64,000 bases of DNA, from positions 49,616-113,615 of the forward strand of contig JAHDHL010000001.1 in NCBI GenBank assembly GCA_020631355.1. The letters are read 5' to 3'. This stretch comes from Saprospiraceae bacterium (GTDB lineage: Bacteria; Bacteroidota; Bacteroidia; Chitinophagales; Saprospiraceae). A program made the translations under genes and the position numbers. Below, piece by piece: positions 45,766 through 55,000 of the stretch. The notes beneath the pieces were generated by a model. It saw only the letters and a program-made list of their open reading frames with translations. It searched no databases and was not told where the DNA came from. Every line of letters starts with the position of its first letter. Positions within the stretch are counted from its first letter, which is position 1.

Positions 45766-45999
45766 TCACTTTGATGATTTCCTAATCATCAGATAAAGTG
45801 CTACGGAAAGAGCTGACAAACTCAACCCAATGGTAAACCACGATTCTGACTTTTCGGGCAAAATGGTGGCATCCAGGTATCTACCTAATAGGACACCTAG
45901 TAGTATGATAGCAAACATTTGGAAAACCAATGCGAGGAATTCGGCATATGCCGCATATCCCTTAGCTAGCTTTCTTTGTGTCTTTTTGTCTTTCTGCAT
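45766..45999 (-). CDS. AtpZ/AtpI-type small membrane protein
   Basis: A 77-residue protein with two transmembrane helices: FLALVFQMFAIILLGVLLG (~20-39) and FTIGLSLSALSVALYLMI (~55-72), separated by a DATILPEKSES loop. This matches the AtpZ/AtpI family, which normally sits at the head of F-ATPase operons and helps assembly of the c-ring. It overlaps the end of the bactofilin gene by 38 bp, so translation is coupled. No ATP synthase genes follow; a terminator comes instead. Confidence 0.8.
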   Translation of the reverse strand: MQKDKKTQRKLAKGYAAYAEFLALVFQMFAIILLGVLLGRYLDATILPEKSESWFTIGLSLSALSVALYLMIRKSSK

Positions 46000-46435
46000 T
46001 ACCCGCTATTTCCTTGGCAGCCTTAGGCTTGCTGGAATGGGCGCTAGAATGTTGAGTTCCCATTCTACAACCTACGTTGAAGATGGCACCTGACTGAACA
46101 ATCAGTTTATTGGTATAGATATCGCCATTGATGTCTGCGGTTTCCCTGACATTCAATAGTTCAGCTACGTGGATAGTACCCTCGAGTCTGCCCTCAATGA
46201 TGGCATTCTTACAGTGTACTTCTCCCTCAACATAACCGGTAGGGCCTACGATTACCTTTGCATTGCAATTTAAGGTTCCTTTTATCGTACCATCAATCCT
46301 GATGTCACTCTCAGATTTGATTTCTCCCACAAGAGTAGTTCCTTGAACTAAGCTATTGAGGGCATTAGCAGGGGCGGAAGCTGTTTTCTTAACAGACTTG
46401 CCCTCATCATTTTTCTTATTACTGTTTCCAAACAT
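45962..46435 (-). CDS. Bactofilin (polymer-forming cytoskeletal protein)
   Basis: A 157-residue bactofilin. The central right-handed beta-helix (~30-125) shows the repeating GEIKSESDIRIDGTIKGTL, VEGEVHCKNAIIEGRLEGTI and DINGDIYTNKLIVQ pattern. Short polar tails lie on both sides, and the C terminus is Lys/Ala-rich. Bactofilins self-assemble without nucleotide and position envelope enzymes; the neighbouring M23 peptidase is the usual kind of partner. The 3-prime end overlaps atpZ. Confidence 0.93.
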   Translation of the reverse strand: MFGNSNKKNDEGKSVKKTASAPANALNSLVQGTTLVGEIKSESDIRIDGTIKGTLNCNAKVIVGPTGYVEGEVHCKNAIIEGRLEGTIHVAELLNVRETADINGDIYTNKLIVQSGAIFNVGCRMGTQHSSAHSSKPKAAKEIAGNAERQKDTKKAS

Positions 46436-46641
46436 GTATTGGCTAATGTCTTAGATTTTAATAGTATAAATTCTCTTTATGTCTAGTGTTTAATGGTAAT
46501 ATTCAAAACTGTGGTAATATGTAAAATTACCGTGGAGGTATCAAAAATATGATTTTTTTTTGGTAATAGGGGAAATTGGTTAATAATATGGTCAAATCAG
46601 GCCAAATACCCTTTGAATTTGTGACACCTATATTCACATTC

Positions 46642-47553
46642 CTAGAAAGAAATGTATTCCACAGGGTCAACCGGTTTTCCATTATACCACAATTCAAAAT
46701 GAAGATGTGGCCCACTCGAAAGCGTTCCTGTATTACCAATTATTGCAACAGCCTCACCAGCCTTAACTGTCTCACCTATCTTCTTTAACAAAGATGAATT
46801 ATGTTTATAAAAAGTAACCACATTATTAGGATGTTGGATGGCAATGGTCTTTCCTGTTTCCAATGTCCAATCGGACTGTATGATAATACCTTCATAAACT
46901 GCCTTGATAGGAGTATTCTTCGGAGCCAGGACATCCACTCCAAAGTGACCTTTATCCTGTCTAAATCCGTTGCTTATTTCTCCTTTGACAGGTGCGATGA
47001 GATGAAGCAGTTCCAGTGGCGTAACCCTATTCGGTTGGTATTTACCCTCGGGTTCAGGGGTATTTTCCTTGACTTCCGGCACCAATGGTTGGTCCCTTTC
47101 CACTGCGTTCCTCAATTCCTCATCTTCCTCTATCCGCTCCAAATTCAGTAAACTGTCAGGAATGGTTTCATTAGAATCAATTTCCGGTATGGCAGCTTCC
47201 GTTTCAAAATCATTCGTGATGATTCGCCTTACACTAGATATGTAGGTTGCGTGGGCCTTGTTCTCCTCCTCCAGCTCCTGGACTTTCTTAGCCAACTCCT
47301 CTGCCTTACCCCTCAGATTGACATCACCGTATCCGGGAATCCATTGCTTAACGGGTGTGAAGACAATCAGCATCACTACAACGAAAGCTGTTGCTACAAC
47401 AAGCGTACTCACCAATAAATATATATTCAAACGAGTCAATCTATAGGAACCAACTTCCTCAAACGACTCATCCCGCATAACTACCAATCTATAGGTATGC
47501 TGGAGTTTTTCCGACCAACTTTCCTGTTCGTAATTCTCGTCTGGCATATGCAA
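46642..47553 (-). CDS. M23-family peptidoglycan endopeptidase, membrane-anchored
   Basis: A 303-residue protein. A ~45-residue cytoplasmic tail precedes one transmembrane helix (~46-68) and a coiled coil (~80-105), then an acidic linker and the LytM/M23 domain. Zinc ligands are His203 and Asp207 (HFGVD) and the HLH motif at 283-285 (PHLHFE). All are present, so it should be active and cut peptide crosslinks in the periplasm. The cytoplasmic tail could contact the adjacent bactofilin, as in other cell-shape systems. It has its own promoter region, divergent from porW. Confidence 0.9.
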   Translation of the reverse strand: MHMPDENYEQESWSEKLQHTYRLVVMRDESFEEVGSYRLTRLNIYLLVSTLVVATAFVVVMLIVFTPVKQWIPGYGDVNLRGKAEELAKKVQELEEENKAHATYISSVRRIITNDFETEAAIPEIDSNETIPDSLLNLERIEEDEELRNAVERDQPLVPEVKENTPEPEGKYQPNRVTPLELLHLIAPVKGEISNGFRQDKGHFGVDVLAPKNTPIKAVYEGIIIQSDWTLETGKTIAIQHPNNVVTFYKHNSSLLKKIGETVKAGEAVAIIGNTGTLSSGPHLHFELWYNGKPVDPVEYISF

Positions 47554-47866
47554 TTTATTTTAATAGGATTGGGACAAATTCCTACAAGAATCCGTTTTTT
47601 ACCAAGTTATTCCCACATCCTTCATAAATTTGTAATATTAATGAATTTTTGGAGTATAATTTGTTGCACAAAAATACGTTGCTTATTTGGATAATTTCTT
47701 GTAAATGAATGGACAAATCTTTCATATTACGAGATAAACCAAAGTGTTACACCTTTAAAACACTGCAATATACCTGCTTTGTTTTATCAGAAGTGTTTTT
47801 TAAGAGGGAGGATTGAACATCCTTAGGCACTTTAGCCTCCCATTACAAAATTAAAATCGATCGGCT
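47554..47866. promoter_or_regulatory. Divergent promoter region, M23 gene / porW
   Basis: 313 bp of AT-rich sequence between two starts. No gene. I could not define a convincing -33/-7 pair for either direction. Confidence 0.45.
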
Positions 47867-50584
47867 TTGAGACGATATACGACCTCTTTACTCATTCTTC
47901 TATTGTTTGTTGGTTTTTCTTCTTGTGTATCCAAAAAGAAGAAGAATGCCAAGCTTTCTTTAGCCAAGAGAACCTATCATAACCTGACATCGCACTATAA
48001 TGGTTATTTCAATGCAAAGGAACTCTACAAGCAATCCCTATCCACATTAGAGGATGGGTACCAGGATAATTATAATCAGATCCTGGAACTGTATCCTCAT
48101 GTCGCCACGGACCAAGAGAAAAGTGTTGACAGTGATTTGGAAACAGCTATCCAAAAGGTATCCGTAGTGGTAAAGCTCCACCGAAAAGGTGACTGGACGG
48201 ACGATTGCTACATGCTATTGGGACAATGCAGGTATATGCAAAAGGATTATGAGGGAGCACAGGAAGCATTCGAATACCTTGCTGCCGAATACAACTTGAA
48301 AGCATTGGAACTGAAGAAGCAAGGGGGGAAGAAAAAGAAGCGAAAAAAGAAGAAGAAGAAATCCTCAAAGGGTAAGGACAAGGAAGTAGAAAAGCCAGAA
48401 AAGTATCCTTTCGAGAAGCGACCTGCCTACGAGAATGGTTATGTCTGGTTAGCGAAGACCTATATCGAAAGGGAAATGTACGATGATGCCGAACTCATCA
48501 TCTCAACCATGAAGAATGACCCTAAGACCCACAAGGACATGCAAGACGACATGGCTGAGGTATTGGCATATAGCGACCTGAAACAAAAGAACTATGATGC
48601 TGCAGTAGAACATTTGCAGGAAGCATTCGACCTATCGAAGCGGAAAAAGAAAAGGGCCAGATATGCATATATCATAGCGCAGATACATCAAAAATCAGGT
48701 AGGGGTTCGGATGCCGTTGCCTATTTTGAGAAGGTACTGAAGAATGGCCCTAAGTATGATATGGAATTCAATGCACGATTGAGCATGATTACCAATGCTT
48801 GGCTTTCAGGCAAGGAAAGTGCATCATCCATTGTCAAGACCCTGAACAGATTGCTCAAGGATTCCAAGAACAAGGAATACAAGGACAGGATTTATTACAC
48901 CCTGGCACAAGTTCACCTCAAGGAGGGAGACAAGGGTGCTGCCATCTCTGCGTTGAGAAAATCCTTGGATAATAATCAGAATAACAAGGCCCAAAAAGCA
49001 GAATCTTACCTTTTGCTAGGTGACTTGTATTATGATGCGGAGGAATATGTCAATGCAAAATCGTATTTCGATAGTACACTAATCACATTGAATACAACTG
49101 ACGAGCGCTTGGATAGGGTTCAAAGAATGAGCTCGAATCTGGAGGAAATCGCAAAGAATATACAAATCATTTATTTACAGGATAGCTTATTGGCCATCAA
49201 TGACATGAGTCCTGAAGCCAAAAGAAAATTAGCGGCCAAATTATTAAAGGAAAAAGAAAAGGAAGCCAAGAAAGCTGCCAGTAGCAAAATCAATCCTATC
49301 ACCTCAGCGGGGGTCACCAATACCTTGGGAGCTTCCAAATCCAATTTCTTTGCTTACAATGACCGAAGTGTCAAGAGAGGAAAGAAAAACTTTGAAAAGC
49401 GATGGGGAAGTAGGACTCTGGAAGATGATTGGAGGCGTTCTCTCAAGAAAGGAGGAAGTATCATCAACGAAGAATCCACTCCTGAGGAAATCGCTGAGAA
49501 TCTGAGTGAGGAAGATATCGAGGACATCTTCAAGGATGTTCCGACGACCCCTGAAGCCATTGCCAAGTCCAATGACCAAATCAGGGTTGCCATGTTCAGA
49601 TTAGGCACCTTGTTTAGGGATAAGATTCAGAATTATAGCAAATCAGTGGAGACCCTAGAGGAATTACTGAGTCGTTATCCTGAAACGTCCGATAAGCTGG
49701 ATGCATATTACAACCTTTACCTTGCCTACACCGACCTTGACAATAAGGTCAGGGCCAAGTATTACTACGATAAGATTGTAAAGGAATTCCCTAATACGAC
49801 TTACGCCAGGGTCCTGACCGACCCTAATTTCCTCAACGAAGCACAGGCCAAGGAAAAGGAAATTTCGGATTATTATGACCAGACTTATTCTTTCTTCAAG
49901 AAAAGTCAGTACGATAAGGCGTTCACCATGGCCAATGACGTGGATAAGAAGTTTGATAAGAGGAATAACAATCTTCGCCCTAAGTTCGCTCTATTGGCTG
50001 CCATGTGTTCTGGTTCCATTAATGGCAAGGAAGCTTATGTCAAGGCTTTGAAAGAAGTAGTGGCTAAGTACCCTAAGACAGATGAGGAATCAAGGGCTAA
50101 GGAAATTCTCAGGTATCTGGAAAGCGGGAAAATCAGTTCGGCTAATCCGAAGTCTGATTCGAATCCTGCCACTCCGGGTAAGGATAGTGACAGTACGGCA
50201 AGTGCGAGTCAAGGCGAATTCAAGATGGATGATAATAAATCCCACTACTTTATCGCCTCCCTATCTAGCGGAGAGGACTTGAAAGGAGCCAAGGATGCCG
50301 TGAATGCTTATAATTCGGATAATTTTGCCAGTAAGGCTTATCGTGCTAACAGCATTTATCTACAATCGGGTAATAAAACACCTTTGATTGTTGTTAGAAG
50401 ATTTAGGAATAGGGCTGATGCCATGTCTTATTATAATAAGGTTGTAGCGGATAGGACAGCTTTCCTAGGAGAAGGTGTCGCTGCCGAAATGTTCGTAATT
50501 GCCCAAACGAATTATAGAACTATCCTGAAATCAAAAAGTGTCAATGATTATATTCCCTTTTTCAAGGAGAATTATTTGAAATAA
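47867..50584 (+). CDS. porW: T9SS lipoprotein PorW/SprE
   Basis: A 905-residue TPR lipoprotein of the type IX secretion system. The start is a TTG: an in-frame stop at 47852-47854 lies just upstream and no ATG intervenes, and this start gives a signal peptide with lipobox GFSSC (Cys20). The family's diagnostic N-terminal stretch, TYHNLTSHYNGYFNAKELY, follows. TPR units fill ~100-440 and ~590-730. A C-terminal domain (~775-905) ends NDYIPFFKENYLK. PorW/SprE links the outer-membrane ring to the motor. A Lys-rich insert at ~150-172 is unusual. Confidence 0.93.
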   Translation: MRRYTTSLLILLLFVGFSSCVSKKKKNAKLSLAKRTYHNLTSHYNGYFNAKELYKQSLSTLEDGYQDNYNQILELYPHVATDQEKSVDSDLETAIQKVSVVVKLHRKGDWTDDCYMLLGQCRYMQKDYEGAQEAFEYLAAEYNLKALELKKQGGKKKKRKKKKKKSSKGKDKEVEKPEKYPFEKRPAYENGYVWLAKTYIEREMYDDAELIISTMKNDPKTHKDMQDDMAEVLAYSDLKQKNYDAAVEHLQEAFDLSKRKKKRARYAYIIAQIHQKSGRGSDAVAYFEKVLKNGPKYDMEFNARLSMITNAWLSGKESASSIVKTLNRLLKDSKNKEYKDRIYYTLAQVHLKEGDKGAAISALRKSLDNNQNNKAQKAESYLLLGDLYYDAEEYVNAKSYFDSTLITLNTTDERLDRVQRMSSNLEEIAKNIQIIYLQDSLLAINDMSPEAKRKLAAKLLKEKEKEAKKAASSKINPITSAGVTNTLGASKSNFFAYNDRSVKRGKKNFEKRWGSRTLEDDWRRSLKKGGSIINEESTPEEIAENLSEEDIEDIFKDVPTTPEAIAKSNDQIRVAMFRLGTLFRDKIQNYSKSVETLEELLSRYPETSDKLDAYYNLYLAYTDLDNKVRAKYYYDKIVKEFPNTTYARVLTDPNFLNEAQAKEKEISDYYDQTYSFFKKSQYDKAFTMANDVDKKFDKRNNNLRPKFALLAAMCSGSINGKEAYVKALKEVVAKYPKTDEESRAKEILRYLESGKISSANPKSDSNPATPGKDSDSTASASQGEFKMDDNKSHYFIASLSSGEDLKGAKDAVNAYNSDNFASKAYRANSIYLQSGNKTPLIVVRRFRNRADAMSYYNKVVADRTAFLGEGVAAEMFVIAQTNYRTILKSKSVNDYIPFFKENYLK

Positions 50585-50600
50585 GAACGAATCACTTCGT

Positions 50601-50636
50601 AAAAAAACTGCACTGTAATTACAGTGCAGTTTTTTT
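50601..50636. terminator. Bidirectional terminator, porW / deoxyribosyltransferase gene
   Basis: A long perfect palindrome: CTGCACTGTAA and its complement, flanked by A7 on the left and T8 on the right. It terminates porW on the plus strand and the PhzF operon on the minus strand; its right edge touches the last codon of the deoxyribosyltransferase gene. Confidence 0.9.
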
Positions 50637-51058
50637 TATTCACAACCATTAATAAAATCCATCACTTCTTTCAGTTTATTTTCTAATTGATTTTTATTTC
50701 CATATTCAATGAAAAAATCCGACACACCACCAACTGTCGTGGAATATTTTGCCTCTTTTCTTTTTATATAAACAATCGGCTTATTCATAGCCTTGGCATA
50801 CCCTACCTCCACACCTACACCAATTGCTTTTCTGGAAAGTTCAGCTATCAGGATATCACAATTATTTATTTCCTCCAATGCAATCCGCATCATTTCTTTT
50901 TCATCATCTGGAGCAAAATCATATTTATCCACAAAAATCTCAAGTAGGAATCCATTTTCCTCCAAGCATTTTCTTACAACTCCAATTTCCAAGTCAAATA
51001 AAATCCTATTGGATTTACTTATTCCGAAATAAGCTATTTTTTTCTCATTAATATTCAT
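50636..51058 (-). CDS. Nucleoside 2-deoxyribosyltransferase-like protein
   Basis: A 140-residue Rossmann-like protein of the nucleoside 2-deoxyribosyltransferase family. The N terminus KKIAYFGISKSNR begins a first strand and loop, NNCDILIAELSRKA gives the middle strand, and GVGVEVGYAKAMNKP contains the likely catalytic Glu of the family's E-x-G/A-x-A motif. It would swap bases on deoxynucleosides or hydrolyse the glycosidic bond; which is not decidable. It follows the PhzF gene by 7 bp. The pair is visibly more AT-rich than neighbouring genes. Confidence 0.8.
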   Translation of the reverse strand: MNINEKKIAYFGISKSNRILFDLEIGVVRKCLEENGFLLEIFVDKYDFAPDDEKEMMRIALEEINNCDILIAELSRKAIGVGVEVGYAKAMNKPIVYIKRKEAKYSTTVGGVSDFFIEYGNKNQLENKLKEVMDFINGCE

Positions 51059-51065
51059 TGTAGAA

Positions 51066-51893
51066 TCATTTATCAGAAGATAATTCCAATTCTCCTCTCA
51101 ATATTATTTGGGCCTTACTTTTTATGGTCATTTTTTCTTCACTAATTAATTCTACTTCCATGAAGCCTGTTCTCTCTGAACATTGAAATGAATTCATTTT
51201 TTTCTTACCTAATTTCCTACTCCAGTATTTTGCTAGGAATGTATGCGTACCACCAGTCACAGGGTCTTCGTTTGTTCCGCTCCAAGGCCAAAAGTACCTG
51301 GATTCAAAATCATAGTCTGGTTGTTGGGATTTGGAAGTAACCAACACGCCATTTATCGAATCATGTGATTTTTTCAATTGTTCAAAATCAGGGGAAAGAA
51401 TCCGTAATTCCAAAGCATTTTCAATTTCTAATAATAAAATCCTTGTTTCATTGTTATACTCACTATTCACCACTTTCTTCAATCCTAATGCGCTTAATAA
51501 TTTATTCGGAGCTGCCTGTTTTTCAGTTTCATAAATTGGAAATTCCATAATTATATATTCACCATTTTTTTGAATATCCAATTGTAATCCGTGAATATTC
51601 AAAAACCGGATGCTTTCTTTTTGTTTTTCCTTTTCAAAAATCACTTTTGATGCTGCGAGTGTCGCATGACCACAAAGTGGAATTTCCATTTTAGGAGAAA
51701 AATATCGGATAGAAAATCCAACACCATCATTTATTTTATTTACAAATGCAGTTTCGGACAATCCTAACTCCTTGGCGATTAATTGCATTTCATTGACTGA
51801 CAAATCACTTGTCATTAAACATACTCCGGCAGGATTCCCCTTAAAAGGTTCGTCCGTAAAAGAATCAATAATATATGTTTCTATTTTCCTCAT
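51066..51893 (-). CDS. PhzF-family isomerase
   Basis: A 275-residue member of the PhzF (diaminopimelate epimerase-like) fold: YIIDSFTDEPFKGNPAGVCL at the start, the catalytic Glu in LGLSETAFV, RYFSPKMEIPLCGHATLAASKVI (in two parts) and DPVTGGTHTFLAKYW in the second half. Named after the phenazine-pathway isomerase, but most members act on other small metabolites and no phenazine genes are here. It is first in a two-gene operon with the deoxyribosyltransferase-like gene. Base composition suggests possible acquisition by transfer. Confidence 0.9.
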   Translation of the reverse strand: MRKIETYIIDSFTDEPFKGNPAGVCLMTSDLSVNEMQLIAKELGLSETAFVNKINDGVGFSIRYFSPKMEIPLCGHATLAASKVIFEKEKQKESIRFLNIHGLQLDIQKNGEYIIMEFPIYETEKQAAPNKLLSALGLKKVVNSEYNNETRILLLEIENALELRILSPDFEQLKKSHDSINGVLVTSKSQQPDYDFESRYFWPWSGTNEDPVTGGTHTFLAKYWSRKLGKKKMNSFQCSERTGFMEVELISEEKMTIKSKAQIILRGELELSSDK

Positions 51894-51943
51894 GAGAATA
51901 TGAATTATAAATTAAAGAATTCAAAATAATATGACCTATAAAC

Positions 51944-51979
51944 AAAATGCGGCTCAAGAACATTCCTGAGCCGCATTTT
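51944..51979 (-). terminator. Terminator of the SprB-repeat adhesin gene
   Basis: A perfect 13-bp stem (51944-51956 with 51967-51979, 10-nt loop) ends in AAAA/TTTT and lies 22 bp past the adhesin stop at 52001. It may also work on the plus strand. Confidence 0.85.
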
Positions 51980-52000
51980 TATATTCATATATTACAAGTA

Positions 52001-55000
52001 TTAATTCAGAAGTGTCACATCGCCTTTATAAGTCAATACTTCACCATCAATGAATGCTACTTCAATTACATAAATAAATACGGCATTATTCATCACCTTT
52101 CCATCCAATCTTCCATCCCAGCCGTTGTTGCCGATACCATCCGGAACAAAATCCCTGGCCATATATACCATCTCACCCCATCGGTCAAAAATCATAATAC
52201 TATTGATGTTCTCCACACCTACTCCAATGAACGGTGAGAAGAAATCATTAATACCATCATTATTCGGCGTGAATATGTTCGGGATGTATACATTCCTATT
52301 CGGATCAATGTCCACTAGCAAATCATCACTACCGAAACATCCGTTCTCATCAATAACGGTCAGAGTATACACTTGGTCTTCCAATGGACTTGCAGTCGGA
52401 TTGAAACAATCCGTACAATCCAAACCAATTGCAGGGGACCAAACCAATGAATCCAATGCTCCCAAAGGTGTGATCGCAGGAACAATCTCATAGGATTCTC
52501 CCAGTTGGATTTCCACATCATCGCCCAAATCCACTATGATCGGAGCTGGTTCATCAACAACCAATTCTTCCGATGCAGAACATCCTGACGCATCCGTCAC
52601 CTCAATCGTATAGGTTCCAGCCAAAATCGGAGAAGCCTGATTCGTGGATTGGAAATTAAAGCCATCAATCGTATAGGTATAAGGCACTCCTGCACCACCA
52701 TATACCGTATCCAGTCCGAATACCGTAGTAAATCCATTACAAACCGGTTCTTCAGGATCCGTGTATTCAAAAATAATGGGCTCAGGTTCGTCTACATCAG
52801 CAGAAACCGTTGCAGAACAACCATTCTGATCCGTAACCGTAACACTGTATATACCTGCGGAAAGTCCAGTAGCCACATTCAGTGTATTTGATGTATTGGG
52901 TGACCATTGGTATGTGAACGTTCCTTGGTTACCTCCAACAGGTGCTACTTGTATAATCCCATCTCCATCTCCATTACAAGTGATATCAATGGTATCAATA
53001 ACTACCAATTGGAGAGGTTGTGGTTCTCCGACAGTAATTGTGAATGGCACGGATTCACATCCTAATCCATCTGTGATACTCACACTGTAATTATTATTGG
53101 GAGCAAGGTTATTGGCCGTTGGTCCTACATCCCCATTAGACCAGACAATGGTGTAAGGTCCTCCGTCACCACCCGTTGGGGTAATGGTAGCAGAACCATC
53201 CGTATCACCAAAACAAGTTACATCCGTAGTTTGGATATCCTGGATACTCACGATAGGTGGGGCGGGTACAGGATTGGCGGACATATCAAATACTTCCGTA
53301 CAGAAACCATCCGTAACCGTAACAGTTTGGTTTCCTTGGCAGAGTTGGGTTGCTGTCGAACTACCTCCTGTAGAAGTTTCTCCACTAGACCATGTAAATG
53401 TATAATTGGTAGACAATCCTCCGGACGCCACAACTGTCGCTCCTCCATCACAAGGTATTCCTGCAAAACAGGATACAGGCTGGATATCCTGGAAGATCAC
53501 ATTGATTGCAGGAGGATCATTCACTACGATATCACTAACGATGAATGTACAGCTATTGGCATCCGTCACCGTCACCGTATAGGTATCTGCAATCAGATTC
53601 GTCAATACATCAAATGCAGGTCCGGTACTTCCATTGGACCAATTATAATTATAAGGAGCAATACCTCCTGTAATATCCAAGGTAATCGTACCCTCTCCTC
53701 CTCCCGGACAGAAAGGAGTCGTTGTTGCTGCAGGTGTATTCTCGGCTAATGCAGCAGGAGCAGTAATCGTTTCCTGTGCTGTTGTCTGGCAACCTCCTCC
53801 ATCAGTTACCGTTACGGTATAGGTTCCCGGGCCTAAATTATCATTATTCGGTGTAGTTGGTCCATTAGACCAAGCATAGCCTGTAATAGGATCATTACCC
53901 TCGACAGCATTTACCGTAAGGGAGCCATTCATATCCGTAGCACATTGCACCCCTACTATCGTGAAATCCACAATGGTCGGACCATTGGGTGCATTCACCA
54001 CACCCTCTGCCGTTGCTGTACAATTATTAGCATCCGTAACCGTAACGGTATAAGTACCACCAGACAATCCGGTAATAGCATCCGTGGTTCCGGTATTACT
54101 CCATGTGTAGTTGTATGTACCGCCGGGCAGGGGAGTCCCACCCATCACTGTAGTGGAAACAGAACCGTCATTACCCACCGCACAGGACTCATTGGCAGCA
54201 GTTGCCATTACCGTTAATACGGTAGGTTCATTGATTACTGCATCTGCAGTGGCAGAACATCCATTTGCATCGGTTACTGTAACGGTATATGTGTTTGCAG
54301 TAAGGGAAGTCACAGTTGCAGTAGCACCTGCATTAGGATTCCATACATAGGTATACCCTCCATTATCCACACCCACTACATTTTCTGTAACTGTAATTTG
54401 TCCATCAGCTTGTCCATTACAAGAAACATCCGTAGGAGCTGCCGAAGCTGTAAGTACCGTAGCTGCTCCAACCGTAACATTGTCCGTATAGACACAATTA
54501 TTATCATCCGTCACGGTAACAGTATAAGTACCGGGCTCGATATTGGATGCCGTTGCTGTATTCTGTTCCGGAGTAGTACTCCATGCATAGTCCAAGGTAC
54601 CTGTTCCCCCTGATGCCATGATTGTAGCGGAACCATCTGCAACACCCAAGCAAGATGCATCAACTGCAGTCAAAGGTGGTGCAGTAATAGCTGCCGGCTG
54701 GGACAAGGTAGCAGAAGCCGTTGCAGTACAACCGTTTCCGTCTGTCACCGTAACAGCATATGGTCCGGATGGAACATTCGTTATGGTTTGTGTTGCTTGA
54801 GCCAATCCCCAATCAAATGTGTATGTATTATCGGGGATAATCACGACTCCACCCACGGAAACCTCAACGGAGATACTACCTGTGGATTCTCCATTACATG
54901 TCGGTTGGATAAGATTCACCAATGATGCTCCTAGTGCCGGTGGTTCAGCAACCGTAGCAGTACCAATATCCTGAGAACTCACATTATCCGTAACTGTCAC

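Noticed and set aside
53231-54217. Several plus-strand frames opposite the SprB-repeat adhesin
   Set aside because: Antisense shadows of repetitive coding DNA; the minus-strand frame has signal peptide and sorting domain.
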